Shown here: piece by piece, positions 32,258 through 43,392 of the stretch
Layout of the letters: every line of letters starts with the position of its first letter
Position numbering within the stretch: the first letter of the stretch is position 1
Assembly (NCBI GenBank): GCA_026120185.1
Contig: JANUWF010002120.1
Location: 1,798,001 to 1,862,000, forward strand
Length of the DNA stretch: 64,000 nt
Source: Voacanga thouarsii
Taxonomy: Eukaryota; Streptophyta; Magnoliopsida; Gentianales; Apocynaceae
Direction of reading: 5' to 3'
Made by a program: the position numbers and the translations under genes
The notes under the pieces: model-generated
The model's database searches: none
The model's input: only the letters and a program-made list of their open reading frames with translations
Told to the model about the DNA's origin: nothing

Positions 32258-33781
32258 TGATAGGGGCTAGAATCACTATTATTTTTCTAATTATTTGAGG
32301 TTATTTTGCGATGCATTTATTCTAATAACTAGGTATATTCCTTTCTATTTGACATTTTACTTGTAAATAGTATTTTTGGCAATTTTGCATAATTTTGAGT
32401 TAAATTTGAGCAAAAAGTGAACAATTCTAGAATACACCTAGCGCAAGGCCCAACCAATGGACCAGGTGCTAGGTCCATTATGGTCAAACAGAGGAAACTG
32501 AGCAAATTTCAGAAAGAAAACTAAACTGACCTAGCACCAGGTCTAGCAAGTGGACCAGGCGTAAGGTCTATTCTGTCCAGCCAGTGAAAACAGAGTAAAA
32601 AACCTATGGGAAGAACAGATTGCACCTAGCGCCAGGTGGGTTAAAGGTACCTGACTCCAAGTCCGCTCTGAAAGGCAAAAATCCTGTGAATGAATTTAGA
32701 AAATTTTCAAAGATTTCAGTATTTTCTAATTCCAACTCGGTCAAGATTCCTCAAGCAACAAATTTAGCATCAAAGATGCCTATAAAAGCAAGAGAAAACA
32801 CAAAAGAATAGGGAGAGAGAGATGGATCAAAGAGTATACATTCCAATCACTTATTAGAGAAGGAATTCACCCAATCAAGGAGGATTGTTCAAGAGAATCT
32901 TCAAGGGTGAAGGAAGAGGCTTATCTATGAGTGCTTTCTTTTATTTTTATTTTTATTTTTTTACCTTAAACAATGATGTATTCAATATTTTTATCGTAAT
33001 TTAACATTATTTTAGATTCATGATTTTGTGTTGATTTAGTTATTTGATCAATTCTATATCATCTTTAGTATTTGATTACTTGTTATCATTGGTTATTGAT
33101 GCGGGTTCTTTTAATTAACTTGGGACGATGATGTTAGGAGTTTCATTGCATTGATTTCATATTTATCTAATCTTGATGGACTTGAGCGAGGAAGTTAAGA
33201 TTATAGGACTAAGTAATCAAAGATTAGTTGATTTCACCTTGAGCAAAGGGTTATTAGCCAATTTCCTACTTACAAAGAATTGAGCTAAATGCATTTTTTG
33301 GTTATGTTAGCTTGATTGGAAAATCTATTAATATTAATAAAAAGATAGTAATTTCATGGATTGGGAAATGAAGTGGAATTTATCTTAGTAGATTCATGAC
33401 TTGGGAAACGATTGAATTTTACGGTATATTCCTTCATGATGCCAAGATGATAATTAATTAAGAGAATTGATAGTTGGTTCATTATCATGTTTTTTAGGAT
33501 AATTATCTAAATTGCATATTCCTACATCCTTGAGTTGTATATATTTCTTTATTTTTATTTTTCTTATTTTCTCACTTTATTTCGATCGGTTAAATAATAA
33601 ATGAAAAGTGATTAGTGTGTACGTGTACCTTTAAGGATCGATACTCGTTAATTCCCTATGCTATACTTGCGATGAGTATACTTGCTTGTATGTGTATTTT
33701 GGGATTAATAGTTTAATTAAAACTTGACTAAGTGATGGATTTAAATTTAATGATTTTTATACACTCAAAATTTACGCATCA
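32258..33781 (+). repeat. Athila-like 5' LTR, copy 2
   Basis: A 1,524-bp LTR, TGATAGGGGC...ACGCATCA. It is collinear with the 3' LTR at 50819 and has six GGCGCC-type palindrome relatives between 32436 and 32660, the clearest being ACCTAGCGCCAGGT near 32623. The open frame at 32620-32811 recurs in the 3' LTR because of DNA homology, not evident selection. Confidence 0.9.
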
Positions 33782-33787
33782 AGTTTT

Positions 33788-33805
33788 TAGTGCCATTGTC
33801 GGAGA
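33788..33805 (+). other. Primer-binding site (Asp tRNA type), copy 2
   Basis: TAGTGCCATTGTCGGAGA differs from TGGCGCCGTTGCCGGGGA mainly by C-to-T and G-to-A changes, as expected from decay of a methylated CpG-rich site. Confidence 0.7.
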
Positions 33806-33840
33806 ACAATATCATGAAAGCGTGGATTTTGTTGATTTAA

Positions 33841-33878
33841 GTATGTTTATATGTTTATATGTCCATATGTCTATATTT
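33841..33878 (+). repeat. TATGT(T/C)(T/C)A octamer-like repeat
   Basis: Four to five degenerate units shortly after the primer site, at the same position as the octamer series in copy 1 but with a different consensus. Confidence 0.6.
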
Positions 33879-34130
33879 TTTTGTGTAAATCGGTGTTCTA
33901 CCTTGTTATTTGTAACATTGTGTGACTTAATTGACTAGCTTATTTCATGTTGTACTGTAAATACCACTAACTTTTTTATTTAGATAGTTTATGAATACGT
34001 GTGTTTTTCTTTTCTTTAATTTTCTACTATTTGTTTTTCCTTTTTATTTTTTTCTTTTCTTTTTAATTATTTTTGTTTTTATTTTCTGATTTGATTTTTG
34101 TTTTTCTTTGAGTGCAAGATTAACATCATC

Positions 34131-34920
34131 ATGGAGAACTACTTTTGGGCACAAGATCAAAAGAGCTATAATGACGAGAATTTGGCAAATTTGCAAGCTC
34201 AGATTGATGCTTTTTGTGAGACGTCACTTAAAGCCTCAATGCATTGTTTTGTCGGCAATACAAATTCCTCTATTAAGTGGCATGAAGAAGCATCCCAGTG
34301 TATGAGCCATCAAAGAACACAACTAACCAAGTTGGTTAAGGATGCTATAAAGGCTCATACGCTTGAATAAGAGAATCCCCAAGGAAAAGAGAGAGGATAT
34401 GAGGAACAATTATCCAATGTGGAAAAGGAGGAGTTAGATCTTTCAACGCTATATCATAAGAAGTCCTTCGAAGATGGTGGTAATTTCTACCCTTCACCCC
34501 CTTCAAATGGAGGTAACTTAGTTTTTGTAGATGTGTTGAAATGTACTGATTTTTTGATCCCATCTTTATGAACTCAATTGCTAAGTTTTAAGGGGAATTG
34601 TAATTATGACAAATCTTTTGAAGGGATAAGTGGTTATTCTAAAATGTATGCACTTTTTAGACATAATTAACATCTTTGTATTAGGAACTTGATTTGTATG
34701 TCTAAAAAGGTGCTACAGACTGGGGGTCATGCATTTATATTCATTGCAACTAATATTTTTCATGAACCTTCCATTTTTCAAAATTTTATCTTATTTCTAC
34801 TTTCATCGTGCCTACATTTTTCATTGAGCATCAATTTCTTTTACAAAGGTTTGATGAGAAAGCATGATGAGTGGAAGAGTTTTTTTTTTTTTTTTTATAT
34901 GTTTTGGGTTTGTTTTGAAT
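34131..34920 (+). pseudogene. Unfamiliar conserved protein of Athila-like element, copy 2
   Basis: An ATG at 34131 starts MENYFWAQDQKSYNDENLAN, LQAQIDAFCETSLKAS, NSSIKWHEEASQ and KDAIKAHTLE. A TAA at 34368 replaces a Gln codon that copy 1 retains. The frame continues through ENPQGKERGYEEQLSNVEKE, LDLSTLYHKKSFEDGGNFY and NGGNLVFVDVLKCTDFLIPS to a stop near 34569, then related text to LMRKHDEW at about 34875. Similarity to copy 1 is at protein level over about 250 residues. No known domain is recognised. Position just after the primer site suggests a gag-like role, which is inference. Confidence 0.55.
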
Positions 34921-35021
34921 TTGGTTTTCTTTAGGACTTTTGGTCATTCTTTTGTTTTATCTGAGTTCTATTGTTAGTTGTTAGGTGTTATTTCCCCCAA
35001 ATAAGAAAAATGTTTTCCATC

Positions 35022-35623
35022 TTAAGTGTGGAGGAGTAAGTCATGTCTTTATTTGCTTTCTTAGGATTTTTTAGTATTTTTATTTAGTTTGTTTTCTTTT
35101 ATTTAGGTGTTTTTTTTTTGTTTTTTTTATTTTTCTTGTGCTTTTATTATGGTTTGTTTTATAGGTAGGAATAAAGTCCTCTTAAACAAGCCATTCTCTC
35201 TATTTTCAGTTTTGATATCTATTCCCCTTTACTGCACTTGGAAAGTATTGTTTAAACTTTCTACCCTTTTATTATTTTTGGTTCTTTTGGAGACATTTTC
35301 TTGTGTTTATTTTTTGCCAATGAGGACATTATCTAGTTTAAGTGTAGGGGAGTGGTTTGGAAATCTTCTTTGTCCAAGTTTTTATCAATCCTATTGGTGT
35401 TTTCTTGGTATTGAGCTACTTTGGAAAATTTTGAAATTGAGAAACAATTTTGTTTATACTCTTGAACACAAAGTTTGGAAAATTGGAGCTACTCCATCAT
35501 GGCAGTATTTTCTTTTCTCTATTCTTTTTCTTTATTGATTTCAGTCTCCTTAGCTGTAGTTTTAGTGTTATATCTTAGGCCATTGAAGACAATGTTAAAT
35601 TTAAGTGGGATGGGGGGGGGAGG
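35022..35623 (+). repeat. Repeated polypurine-like phrases in Athila-like element
   Basis: A phrase like GAGGACATT-TCC...TTTAAGTGTGGGGGAG recurs at 35022-35038, 35336-35358 and 35600-35623 (the last with a G10 run), and in copy 1 at 26626-26646 and 26819-26840. It resembles the element's real polypurine tract (TTCAAGTATGGGGATA) before 50819. Confidence 0.7.
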
Positions 35624-37652
35624 TGTTGGATTGTATGCCCTCTTAAACTAGGTTTCTGATGTAAAATCGAATATTTTAATAAAAGAATTTATTTTCAAAA
35701 ATTGTTTGGGAATTTACTTTTTGTTTGTACACAATTTTCGTTTGGAACAGGCCCATTGTGTTTAAATACGTGGTCCATGTGAATGGTGGTCTTTCACAGT
35801 AAGGTATGGATTACGGGTTATTTAGCACATAAACATTTATTCTTAACCTATTGATGAGATTGGGAATCTCATCATATTTAGGTTATTATGTTATGAATTC
35901 CAAATGAGGAATGGCTTACCTTTAACCAGTGAGTAGTCCACTCACTTAATGACATAAGGGTATTTCGAATACGTAGGACAAGACCTGTAGTAGTGGTTTC
36001 TAAAAGTACTATATGATAGAAACCTAGACTACTACCGCTACAGCGTGGACTAGTACTCTACAACTTGAGTATAAGTTGGTGGTCTGATGAAGCTGGAAGC
36101 ATATGCTTTGAGATACTATAGTTGAGGTTCTATAGTAGAACCATATTACTTGTGTATTGAGTATACGTAACTAGTTAGTTAAAACAGACTTGTACAAGAT
36201 AGTTTCTACACTATATCGCCCCTTATAGTTGTCCGAATGGTCTAAAATGTCCAGGGCCCTGGAAAACATGACTTGGATGTTTACTTTAGGGTAGCTCTCT
36301 TGGAAAGTGGAAACACTCCAGGAAGTCGTGGATCATTGGACTAGAAGCCTAAGGATGGTAGATGTCATTTAGAGGGGTGTTAGTACACTTCTTCATTTCT
36401 AAATGTACAACGATGTGTAGAGGGGTATTTTAGTCATTTCACCTGTAGTTCGGAGACTTTGCTAATGCAACATTGTCCTTGGGGTCAATATTTCCTTATG
36501 GTGATATTAAAAAATATTTAAAATGCAAAATATAGCTATTTATGTAGCAGGGGTATTTTGGTCATTTTAGTAGCCAAGGCGATGTGTCTTTTTGGTCCTC
36601 AAAATAGCCTGTAAGTCCTAACTAATTTTGGGTTTAGGAATTGGTCTCAGTTCAAGAGGATTTTATTTTATTTGATTTTATTCAGGATGTCTAATTTATT
36701 ATTAGACTAGAATAAAAGAAATAAATAAAATAAAATAGGAGTTGAGAGAAATTAATTATCTAGTTTAATTGGTTAATTAATTATTCAGGGCCTAGGTCTA
36801 GTATGAATAATTAGGAAATTAACCTGGGCTTAAACTCGGAGAAATAATTAATGTTTAATTATTTATTGAGTTATTTATATAACCCCAAGAAATAAATAAT
36901 TAAAGATTAATTATTTTGGTTCATTTGGGCTCATTAATTTTTATTGGGTTATTTATATAAGCCCAGGAAATAAATAATTAATGTTTATTATTTTGGGCCT
37001 TTTGGGTCCAAGAAAAATAATAAATATTACTTCGGCCTAATAGCTTGGACCGTTAGGTTTTTTTCCAGATACGGTTAAGAAGAGTTTAGGGTTAAGCCAA
37101 ACTTATTCTCAGGATAACATCTGGGTGTTTTGAAATATGATATCCCGGGGATATGTTTATCAGATAATGAGAGATCTAGTTTTGGCTGACCAATAAACAA
37201 GTCTCTGGTAGAAGAAAAACCCTAATCTCCCTAACAAATTAAACAGGGTCTCACGCAGCTCTCTCTCTCTCACGTCTCTTCATCCTCTGTGTCTTCTTCT
37301 TGGAGCTTTGCTAACCAACAGCAAGAGAACTAAGGAGATTTGAGACCGTTCCTCTTCTCCGTTGTATTCACCGACTAGAGGTTAGGCTGTGGCATATTCT
37401 GAGAGCTGAAAGGCTTGGCGTTCTTGCAAACAAGGCGAAGTAGGAGGCTAGCGGGTTTTCAATCGGAAGCTTCTTCAAGTGGGCAAGGCAAAGCGATTAC
37501 TGTCATTCAATCCACTCCTACTCAACCTAGTAGGTTTAAAGCGCGTAAATGTATGATTTTTACGCTTCCGTATGGCCTTTAAGGCTTGTGTTTTTTTTTT
37601 CTCTGGTTTTTTTTCCCGTGAGTGCATACTCCTTTCTTTTTCCCATCCATCA
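35624..37652 (+). repeat. Copia-1 5' LTR
   Basis: TGTTGGATTGTATGCC...CCATCCATCA. It contains a 78-bp tandem unit (36863-36940, 36941-37015), each with TATTTATATAA, a possible TATA element, and a short CT run near 37260. A 9-bp inverted repeat AAATAATTA/TAATTATTT lies at 36894-36916. Confidence 0.95.
36863..37015 (+). repeat. 78-bp tandem duplication in Copia-1 LTR
   Basis: Two imperfect units start at 36863 and 36941. The same pair is in the 3' LTR (44632, 44710). Confidence 0.85.
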
Positions 37653-37655
37653 ATG

Positions 37656-37668
37656 TGGTATCAGAGCC
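37656..37668 (+). other. Copia-1 primer-binding site (initiator Met tRNA)
   Basis: TGGTATCAGAGCC, three bases after the 5' LTR. Confidence 0.95.
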
Positions 37669-38614
37669 AATGGTTCTTTGATCAATATAGGGAGCATGGT
37701 AGTTAATAAAAATGGAGAAGATGATTATACCTGTGATTCTTCGCTGTTTTGGTATGGGATAGCATCACTGTGAGCTTCATCGTTGAAGTATAGGTATCTC
37801 TGTAAAATTTTTGGCTTTGATGTTTGTTCAGTGTTTTTGTTTTTGGATGAGTTTTTGTTTAAATGGGTATAGGCAGTTGTGTTTTTGTTTTGGATGAGCT
37901 TTTGTAAGTAAAAATGTCCAAAGAAGCCAAAGAAATAAGGAAAAAAATGAAGAAGAAGCCTCTGCAATTTTCGCGCGAAACAGAAGAAAAATAAAGAAGG
38001 AGGCACTGTTCATAAGACGCCGCCTAAGCTGAGCCGGAGCCAAGCCTTGAACTATTTCTGTGAGAGGAGTCGTGTCGTTGGAGCCGCTAGAGCCGGCTTG
38101 ATTCATGAAATTGGAAGCCGAATTCAATTGCAAAATTTGCAATTAAATTGCAATTCTTCCGCGCAGGTTATACAGCTGGGTCGGAGCCGCCATTTGGATA
38201 AACACGCGGGTCAGCGGCCGGTTCGGGCGGGCGGCTTGGTGGGTTGAGGCAGCTGATGATCCGGTGTGGCTGGTGCACCGCAGCCGCGGTGGACTGCAGG
38301 CCACTCTGGCGCGGATCCGGTGCGGCCGGTGCAATGGACCGCCAGCTATTTTTTTTGCAATTTTTTATTTTTATTTTTTTTTCGTTTTGGGTCCCATACC
38401 AGGCAAAGTTAATATTTTTTAAATATTTTATATTCTTGGAATATATTTGCATGAAAAATATTAGGAAGAGATTTTAGGATTAAACAAGATCATTAATTAA
38501 TTAATGTGCTTAATTCTATTATTTGGGCACTTAGGTTTAAAAAATAGAAAAGCATGAAAACGTTTACTGTTTTTTAGCATGGTATTTTTTTGTATACCTA
38601 TGTGTGCTTTTTCT

Positions 38615-39012
38615 CAAAGACCAAAGTCTTTGGGAACATTTTTGACAAGAAAAATATTTTTTTTTTAAAAAATTAAATGGTTATTTTAATTTGTACAAAA
38701 ATTAATCCTTGAATATTTTCTCAAAGGATTTAATCCTTGACATAGAAAATATATTAGATTTAGATATTTTTGTAAATTAAAATGGAGAGCTATTTTGTTT
38801 TGTTTTGGACTAAAAAAATTATTTTGTCAAGTAAACTTGAGACTAAAGTCTCTAGAAAGTTTTAATTGGAAAATTTTTGAAATCATTAAGTTTTAACTGA
38901 AATAAAATTAGTCCACGGAGAAATCTCTCAAAGGATATAAGCCTTGACATAGAGATTTTAATGGACTTAGATATTTTATTTTTCAGTTAAGAAAAACTTA
39001 ATGGAAATTTCA
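38615..39012. repeat. Two tandem hairpin modules in Copia-1 leader
   Basis: Small stems are CAAAGAC-caaa-GTCTTTG (38615-38632) and GAGAC-taaa-GTCTC (38839-38852). Long stems pair ATTTTAATTTGTACAAAAAT with ATTTTTGTAAATTAAAAT (38683-38783), and TGAAATCATTAAG plus AGTCCA...AAATCTCT with their partners (38877-39012). Both long hairpins share a loop like CAAAGGATNTAANCCTTGAC. Confidence 0.82.
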
Positions 39013-39473
39013 AAAGGATATTTTTTAGAAAACTTTTATTTTAAAAGACTAAGTGGGAGAGGGGTTCCAACGGCCCCATAGCTTCCATCTCGGTCCTCAT
39101 TAGAGATCGTGGATCCTCTCGCGTCACCCTGGGAGTGAACCCGTATAGGATGGGGATACCACAAGGATTTAGATCTAATGGAAGGATGTAATTAATAACC
39201 CGGGGCACGTACTATGATCGGCCAACCTACGTTGGAGGTCATAGTGCTAGGTATGTCCATAGGAAATGAGAGGAAATGGCCATCTCACGATGGAGTTATC
39301 CTCCAGATCATTACCTAGAGGGGAAATTAATTTGTGGTGGTTAATACACATAGCTTAGGAAACTATTAATCTTCCCAATAAACTATGTTAGTTTTCCTAA
39401 GAGCCAAATTATTTTTAGTGCACAAATTTTATTTTGTTTTCACAAACTAAATTCTTTCTTTTGATTTTCAGAA

Positions 39474-42400
39474 ATGGTGGGAGGTTTTTTTAGTCGATTG
39501 GCCATTATTCTCAAGGTGAATAAGTTAACGGGTCCAAACTATGTTAACTGAAAAAGGAACCTGGACATAATACTCACAGCCGAAGAGTATAAGTATGTCC
39601 TTTACGAGACCTGCCCTATTATCGGGGAAGGTTCCACTGCCGAAGAGCGAGAGGTTGAGAAGGCGTGGAAGAAGGTTAACAAAATGGCACGCTACTATAT
39701 GTTAGCCTCAATGTCTAATGTGCTCCAATCAAAACACGAGCACATGGCTTCTGCATATGACATCAGTCAATCATTGGCTACTATGTTCACGAACAAGAGC
39801 TAGCCCGCAAGGCAGGAGGCTCTTCGAAATATTGTAAACACTAAGATGGCTGAGGGAGCATCAGTCTGAGAGCATATGCTCAAGATGATTGCTGCTTTTG
39901 AGGAGGCAAAAATCTTCGGGGCTATCATTGACCCCGAGAGCTAAGTAAACATGGTTCTTGAATCTCTACCGGGCTCCTTCACTCAGTTCAAGTTGAACTA
40001 TAACATGAACAAACTGAACTTGAGTTTGACTGAATTGATGAAGGAGCTCCAGATGGTGGAGAAGGTCATGAAGGCGTAGTTAAAGGCCATGATTGCTAAG
40101 GCTTCTTCCTCAAGAACTAGGCCTAAACCCAGAAAGTTCAAGAGGAAGAAGGGGAATGCAGCAGCCCAGCCCAAGACCCAGCCCAAGGACAAACCAAAGG
40201 GCAAGTGCTTCAAATGTTAGAAGAAGGGACACTGGAAAAAGGAGTGTCCAGATCTTCAAACCAAGAAAAACCCCACATGTAATATTTTCTATCTAGAGTC
40301 CATATCAATAGTAGGATCAACTTCCACTTAGATTGTTGATTCAAGAGCCACTGATCATATCTGTAACTCCTTGCAGGGGTTTAGAAAGATAAGAAGACTC
40401 AAGAAGGGGGAACATAGGCTTCGAGTGGGTAATGGAGCACAAGTTTGGGCCCTTGCAGTGGGAGAGCTGGATCCTATTTTTTTTTATTGTAATAAGGTAA
40501 TGGTTTTAAAATATATTTTATACGTACCTGGTTTTCGTCAGAATTTGATTTTAGTTGCAAAAGTTATTAATTAAGGATATTCTGTATCTTTCCATTCTGG
40601 TATTTCTATCAGTAGAGATGGAGAAATTTTGTGTACTGGGCATATGTATGGATATTTGTTCTTTTTAAACCCTATTAACAAACAATCAAATAACGCTCAG
40701 TCTGAACCTTTAACTAAGAAGAGAAAGACCAATATTAATGATTTAAACCTTTGGCATCTAAGGTTGGGTCATATTAACTCAACCAGGATTCAGAGGCTAA
40801 TCCATGATGGGCCTTTGGACTCATTGAGATTGGAAAGTTGGCCTCAGTGTGAATCCTGCCTGATGGGAAAGATGACCAAAAGGTCATTTACACCAAAGGC
40901 GGATAGAGCCAAGGAGATGTTGAGTCTTGTTCACACTGATGTGTGTGGTCCGTTGTCTACACCAGCTAGAGGAGGTTTTGAGTACTTCATCACTTTCACG
41001 GATGATTGTACGAGGTATGGTTACATTTACTTGATGAGACGCAAGTCTGACTCTTTTGACAAGTTCAAAGAGTTTAAGGCTGAAGTGGAGCGTCAGATAG
41101 GTAAATTAATCAAAACCTTACGATCGGATCGTGGTGGAGTGTACCTCCTAGGTGAATTCAAGGACTACATGGTACATCATGGGATAATATCCTAGCTCTC
41201 TGCGCCGGGAACACTCCAGCAGAACGGAGTAGCTGAGAGAAGGAACAGGACATTGATGGAAAGGGTCCGAAGCATGATGTCTCATGCTACTCTTCTAGTA
41301 TCCTTTTGGGGATATGCCCTGGAGACGACGGCATATATTCTGAACTTGGTGCCTTCCAAGTCAGTACCTAGGACTCCCTATGAGATGTGGACTGGGCGTA
41401 AGCCAAGTCAGAATCATCTCAGGATTTGGGGTTGTCCAGCTTATGTACTGGTCAAGGGAGACAAGTTGGAACCAAGATCAGAATTATGCTATTTTGTTGG
41501 CTATCCAAAAGGGACAAAATGAGGTTACTTTTATCATTCTAAAGAGCAGAAGGTGCTAGTCAGTACCAATGCTAGATACTTGGAAGATGATCAAAGTACT
41601 TTCACTAAAGGTTCTACGAGGTTGGAACTTAAGGAGAAGTTATCTACGGAATCAACTTCTTCTGATCTGATTGTGGAACAAGAAGAGGCACAGCCTCAAG
41701 AGCCTGTGCAAGTGGAGCCTCGTCGTAGTGGGAGAATGTCTAGGGTTCCGGATAGATGGACTGGAGAAGCCTTTGAGCTGGTCTCTGACCATCAGGAACA
41801 AGACCCCACTAGATATGAGGAGGCAATTGCTGATGCCGATGCAAATCTTTGGCATGAAGCAATGAAAGCCGAGATTGAGTCTATGTACCTTAATCAGGTT
41901 TGGGATTTTATAGCTTCACCTGAAGGGATAAAACACATTGGGTGTAAGTGAGTGTACAAGAAAAAGAGGGGAGTGGATGGGAAGGTGGAAACCTTCAAAG
42001 CTAGGCTTGTGGCGAAAGGGTATACTCAGAAAGAAGGTATCGACTATGAGGAAACCTTTTCCCCAGTAACCATCCTTAAATCCATCCGCATCCTCTTTGC
42101 CATCGCATGTCACTATGACTACGAGATATGGCAAATGGATGCCAAGACGGCATTCTTAAATGGCCATCTTAGCGAAGACATCTATGTGTCCCAACCAGAA
42201 GGCTTCATTGCTGAAGGCCAGGAACATATGGTTTGCAAGCTTAAGAAGTCCATTTATAGACTTAAGCAGGCATCGAGAGCATAGAACATTCGTTTTGATG
42301 AGACGGTAAAGTCTTATGGTTTTATATAAAATGAAGATAAACCATGCGTGTACAAGAAACTTGAAGGCATTAATGTGGTTTTTCTTGTCCTGATTATGGA

Positions 42401-43358
42401 TGCCATTCTACTCATTGGAAATGATGTAGGGACATTGTCATCTACAAAGGTTTGGCTGTCTAGTCAATTCAGTATGAAGGACTTGGGAGAAGCCAGCTAC
42501 ATTCTCAGGATTCTTAGAAATAGGAAGCAAAGAATGTTAGGATTATCCCAAGCAACATATATTGACAAGATGCTGGCCAAGTACAACATGGACTCATGCA
42601 AGGGAGCTCTAATCCCTTGCAGACATGGGTTGTCATTTTCTTCGAAGGACTGTCCTAAGTCTCAAGAAGAAAATGACAGAATGAGTAGGATTCCCTACGC
42701 TTCAGCTATTGGAAGTCTCACGTACGCCATGCTGTGTACTAGGCCAGATATCTACTTTTCCATGGGCTTAGTTAGCAGATATCAGTCAAACCCAGGGGAG
42801 GTTCATTGGCAAGCTGTAAAGCATATTCTCAAGTACCTCAAGGGAACGAGAGATTATATGCTTGTTTATAGGGCTAATGATTTGGTTCCTATAGGATACA
42901 CAGACTCAGACTTCCAGGCGGATAAGGATGAGAGAAAATCCACTAGTGGATATGTCTTAACCTTGTCTGGAAGAGCAATTTCATGGAGGAGTATTAAGCA
43001 GTCTTGTATTGCTGACTTAACCATGGAAGCTGAGTATGTGGCAGCTTCGGAGGTGTCCAAGGAAGCAGTTTGGCTCCGAAAGTTCCTTTCAGAACTTGGA
43101 GTCGTACCACATATGGACATGCCGATTGTGATGTATTGCGACAACACTGGAGCAGTATCGCAATCTAAGGAGCCTCGGAACCACAAGAAGGGGAAACACA
43201 TCGAGAGGAAGTACCACTTGATCCGAGATTTCATTTAGAGACGGGAAGTCGTGGTGGAACATATTGCCTCAGAAAACAATCTAACAGATCCATTCACCAA
43301 GCCTTTGGCAGAGAGATTCTTCAAGAGACACTTAGACGCCATAGGGGTGGGCACCTAA
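39474..43358 (+). pseudogene. Copia-1 gag-pol polyprotein
   Basis: One reading frame of 1,294 codons from ATG 39474 to TAA 43356, with no net frameshift but 14 internal stops (39549, 39801, 39867, 39942, 40077, 40218, 40329, 40572, 41193, 41520, 41949, 42282, 42327, 43236). Order: Gag (NKLTGPNY block); zinc knuckle CFKC-stop-KKGHWKKEC (40206-40250); protease VDSRATDH (40335-40358, Gly of DSG is Arg); pre-integrase LWHLRLGHINSTRI and CESCLMGK; integrase with HTDVCGP, SDRGG and QNGVAERRNRTLME; RT with QMDAKTAFLNG and LIMDAILL where YVDD is expected; RNase H with YTDSDF, TMEAEYVAA and YCDNTGAV. Most stops fit C-to-T or G-to-A changes in Trp, Gln or Arg codons. Confidence 0.95.
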
Positions 43359-43380
43359 GGACTTACCTAGTCTTAGAGTA

Positions 43381-43392
43381 CAAGTGGGAGAT
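43381..43392 (+). other. Copia-1 polypurine tract
   Basis: CAAGTGGGAGAT immediately before the 3' LTR. Confidence 0.85.

Larger units (their letters stand above)
37653..39473 (+). other. Copia-1 untranslated leader with hairpins and GC-rich block
   Basis: A 1.8-kb region between LTR and gag with no supportable gene. It contains a GC-rich, CpG-rich block (38018-38346) and two tandem hairpin modules: a small hairpin at 38615-38632 with a long hairpin at 38683-38783, then a small hairpin at 38839-38852 with a long hairpin at 38877-39012. A GC-normal block (39053-39410) conserved in Copia-1b ends in a hairpin at 39354-39401. A T-rich acceptor-like TTTTCAG ends at 39471, two bases before the ATG, and a donor-like GTAAGT lies at 37904, so a spliced leader is possible. 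Confidence 0.7.

Noticed and set aside
32620..32811. 63-codon frame repeated at 51178-51369 and, reversed, at 2613-2840
   Set aside because: It lies in three LTR copies of one family, so recurrence is expected. There are no start-context or domain signals.
38244..38477. Open frames in the GC-rich leader block on both strands
   Set aside because: GC-rich DNA gives few stops by chance. The frames on both strands overlap and show no known domain.
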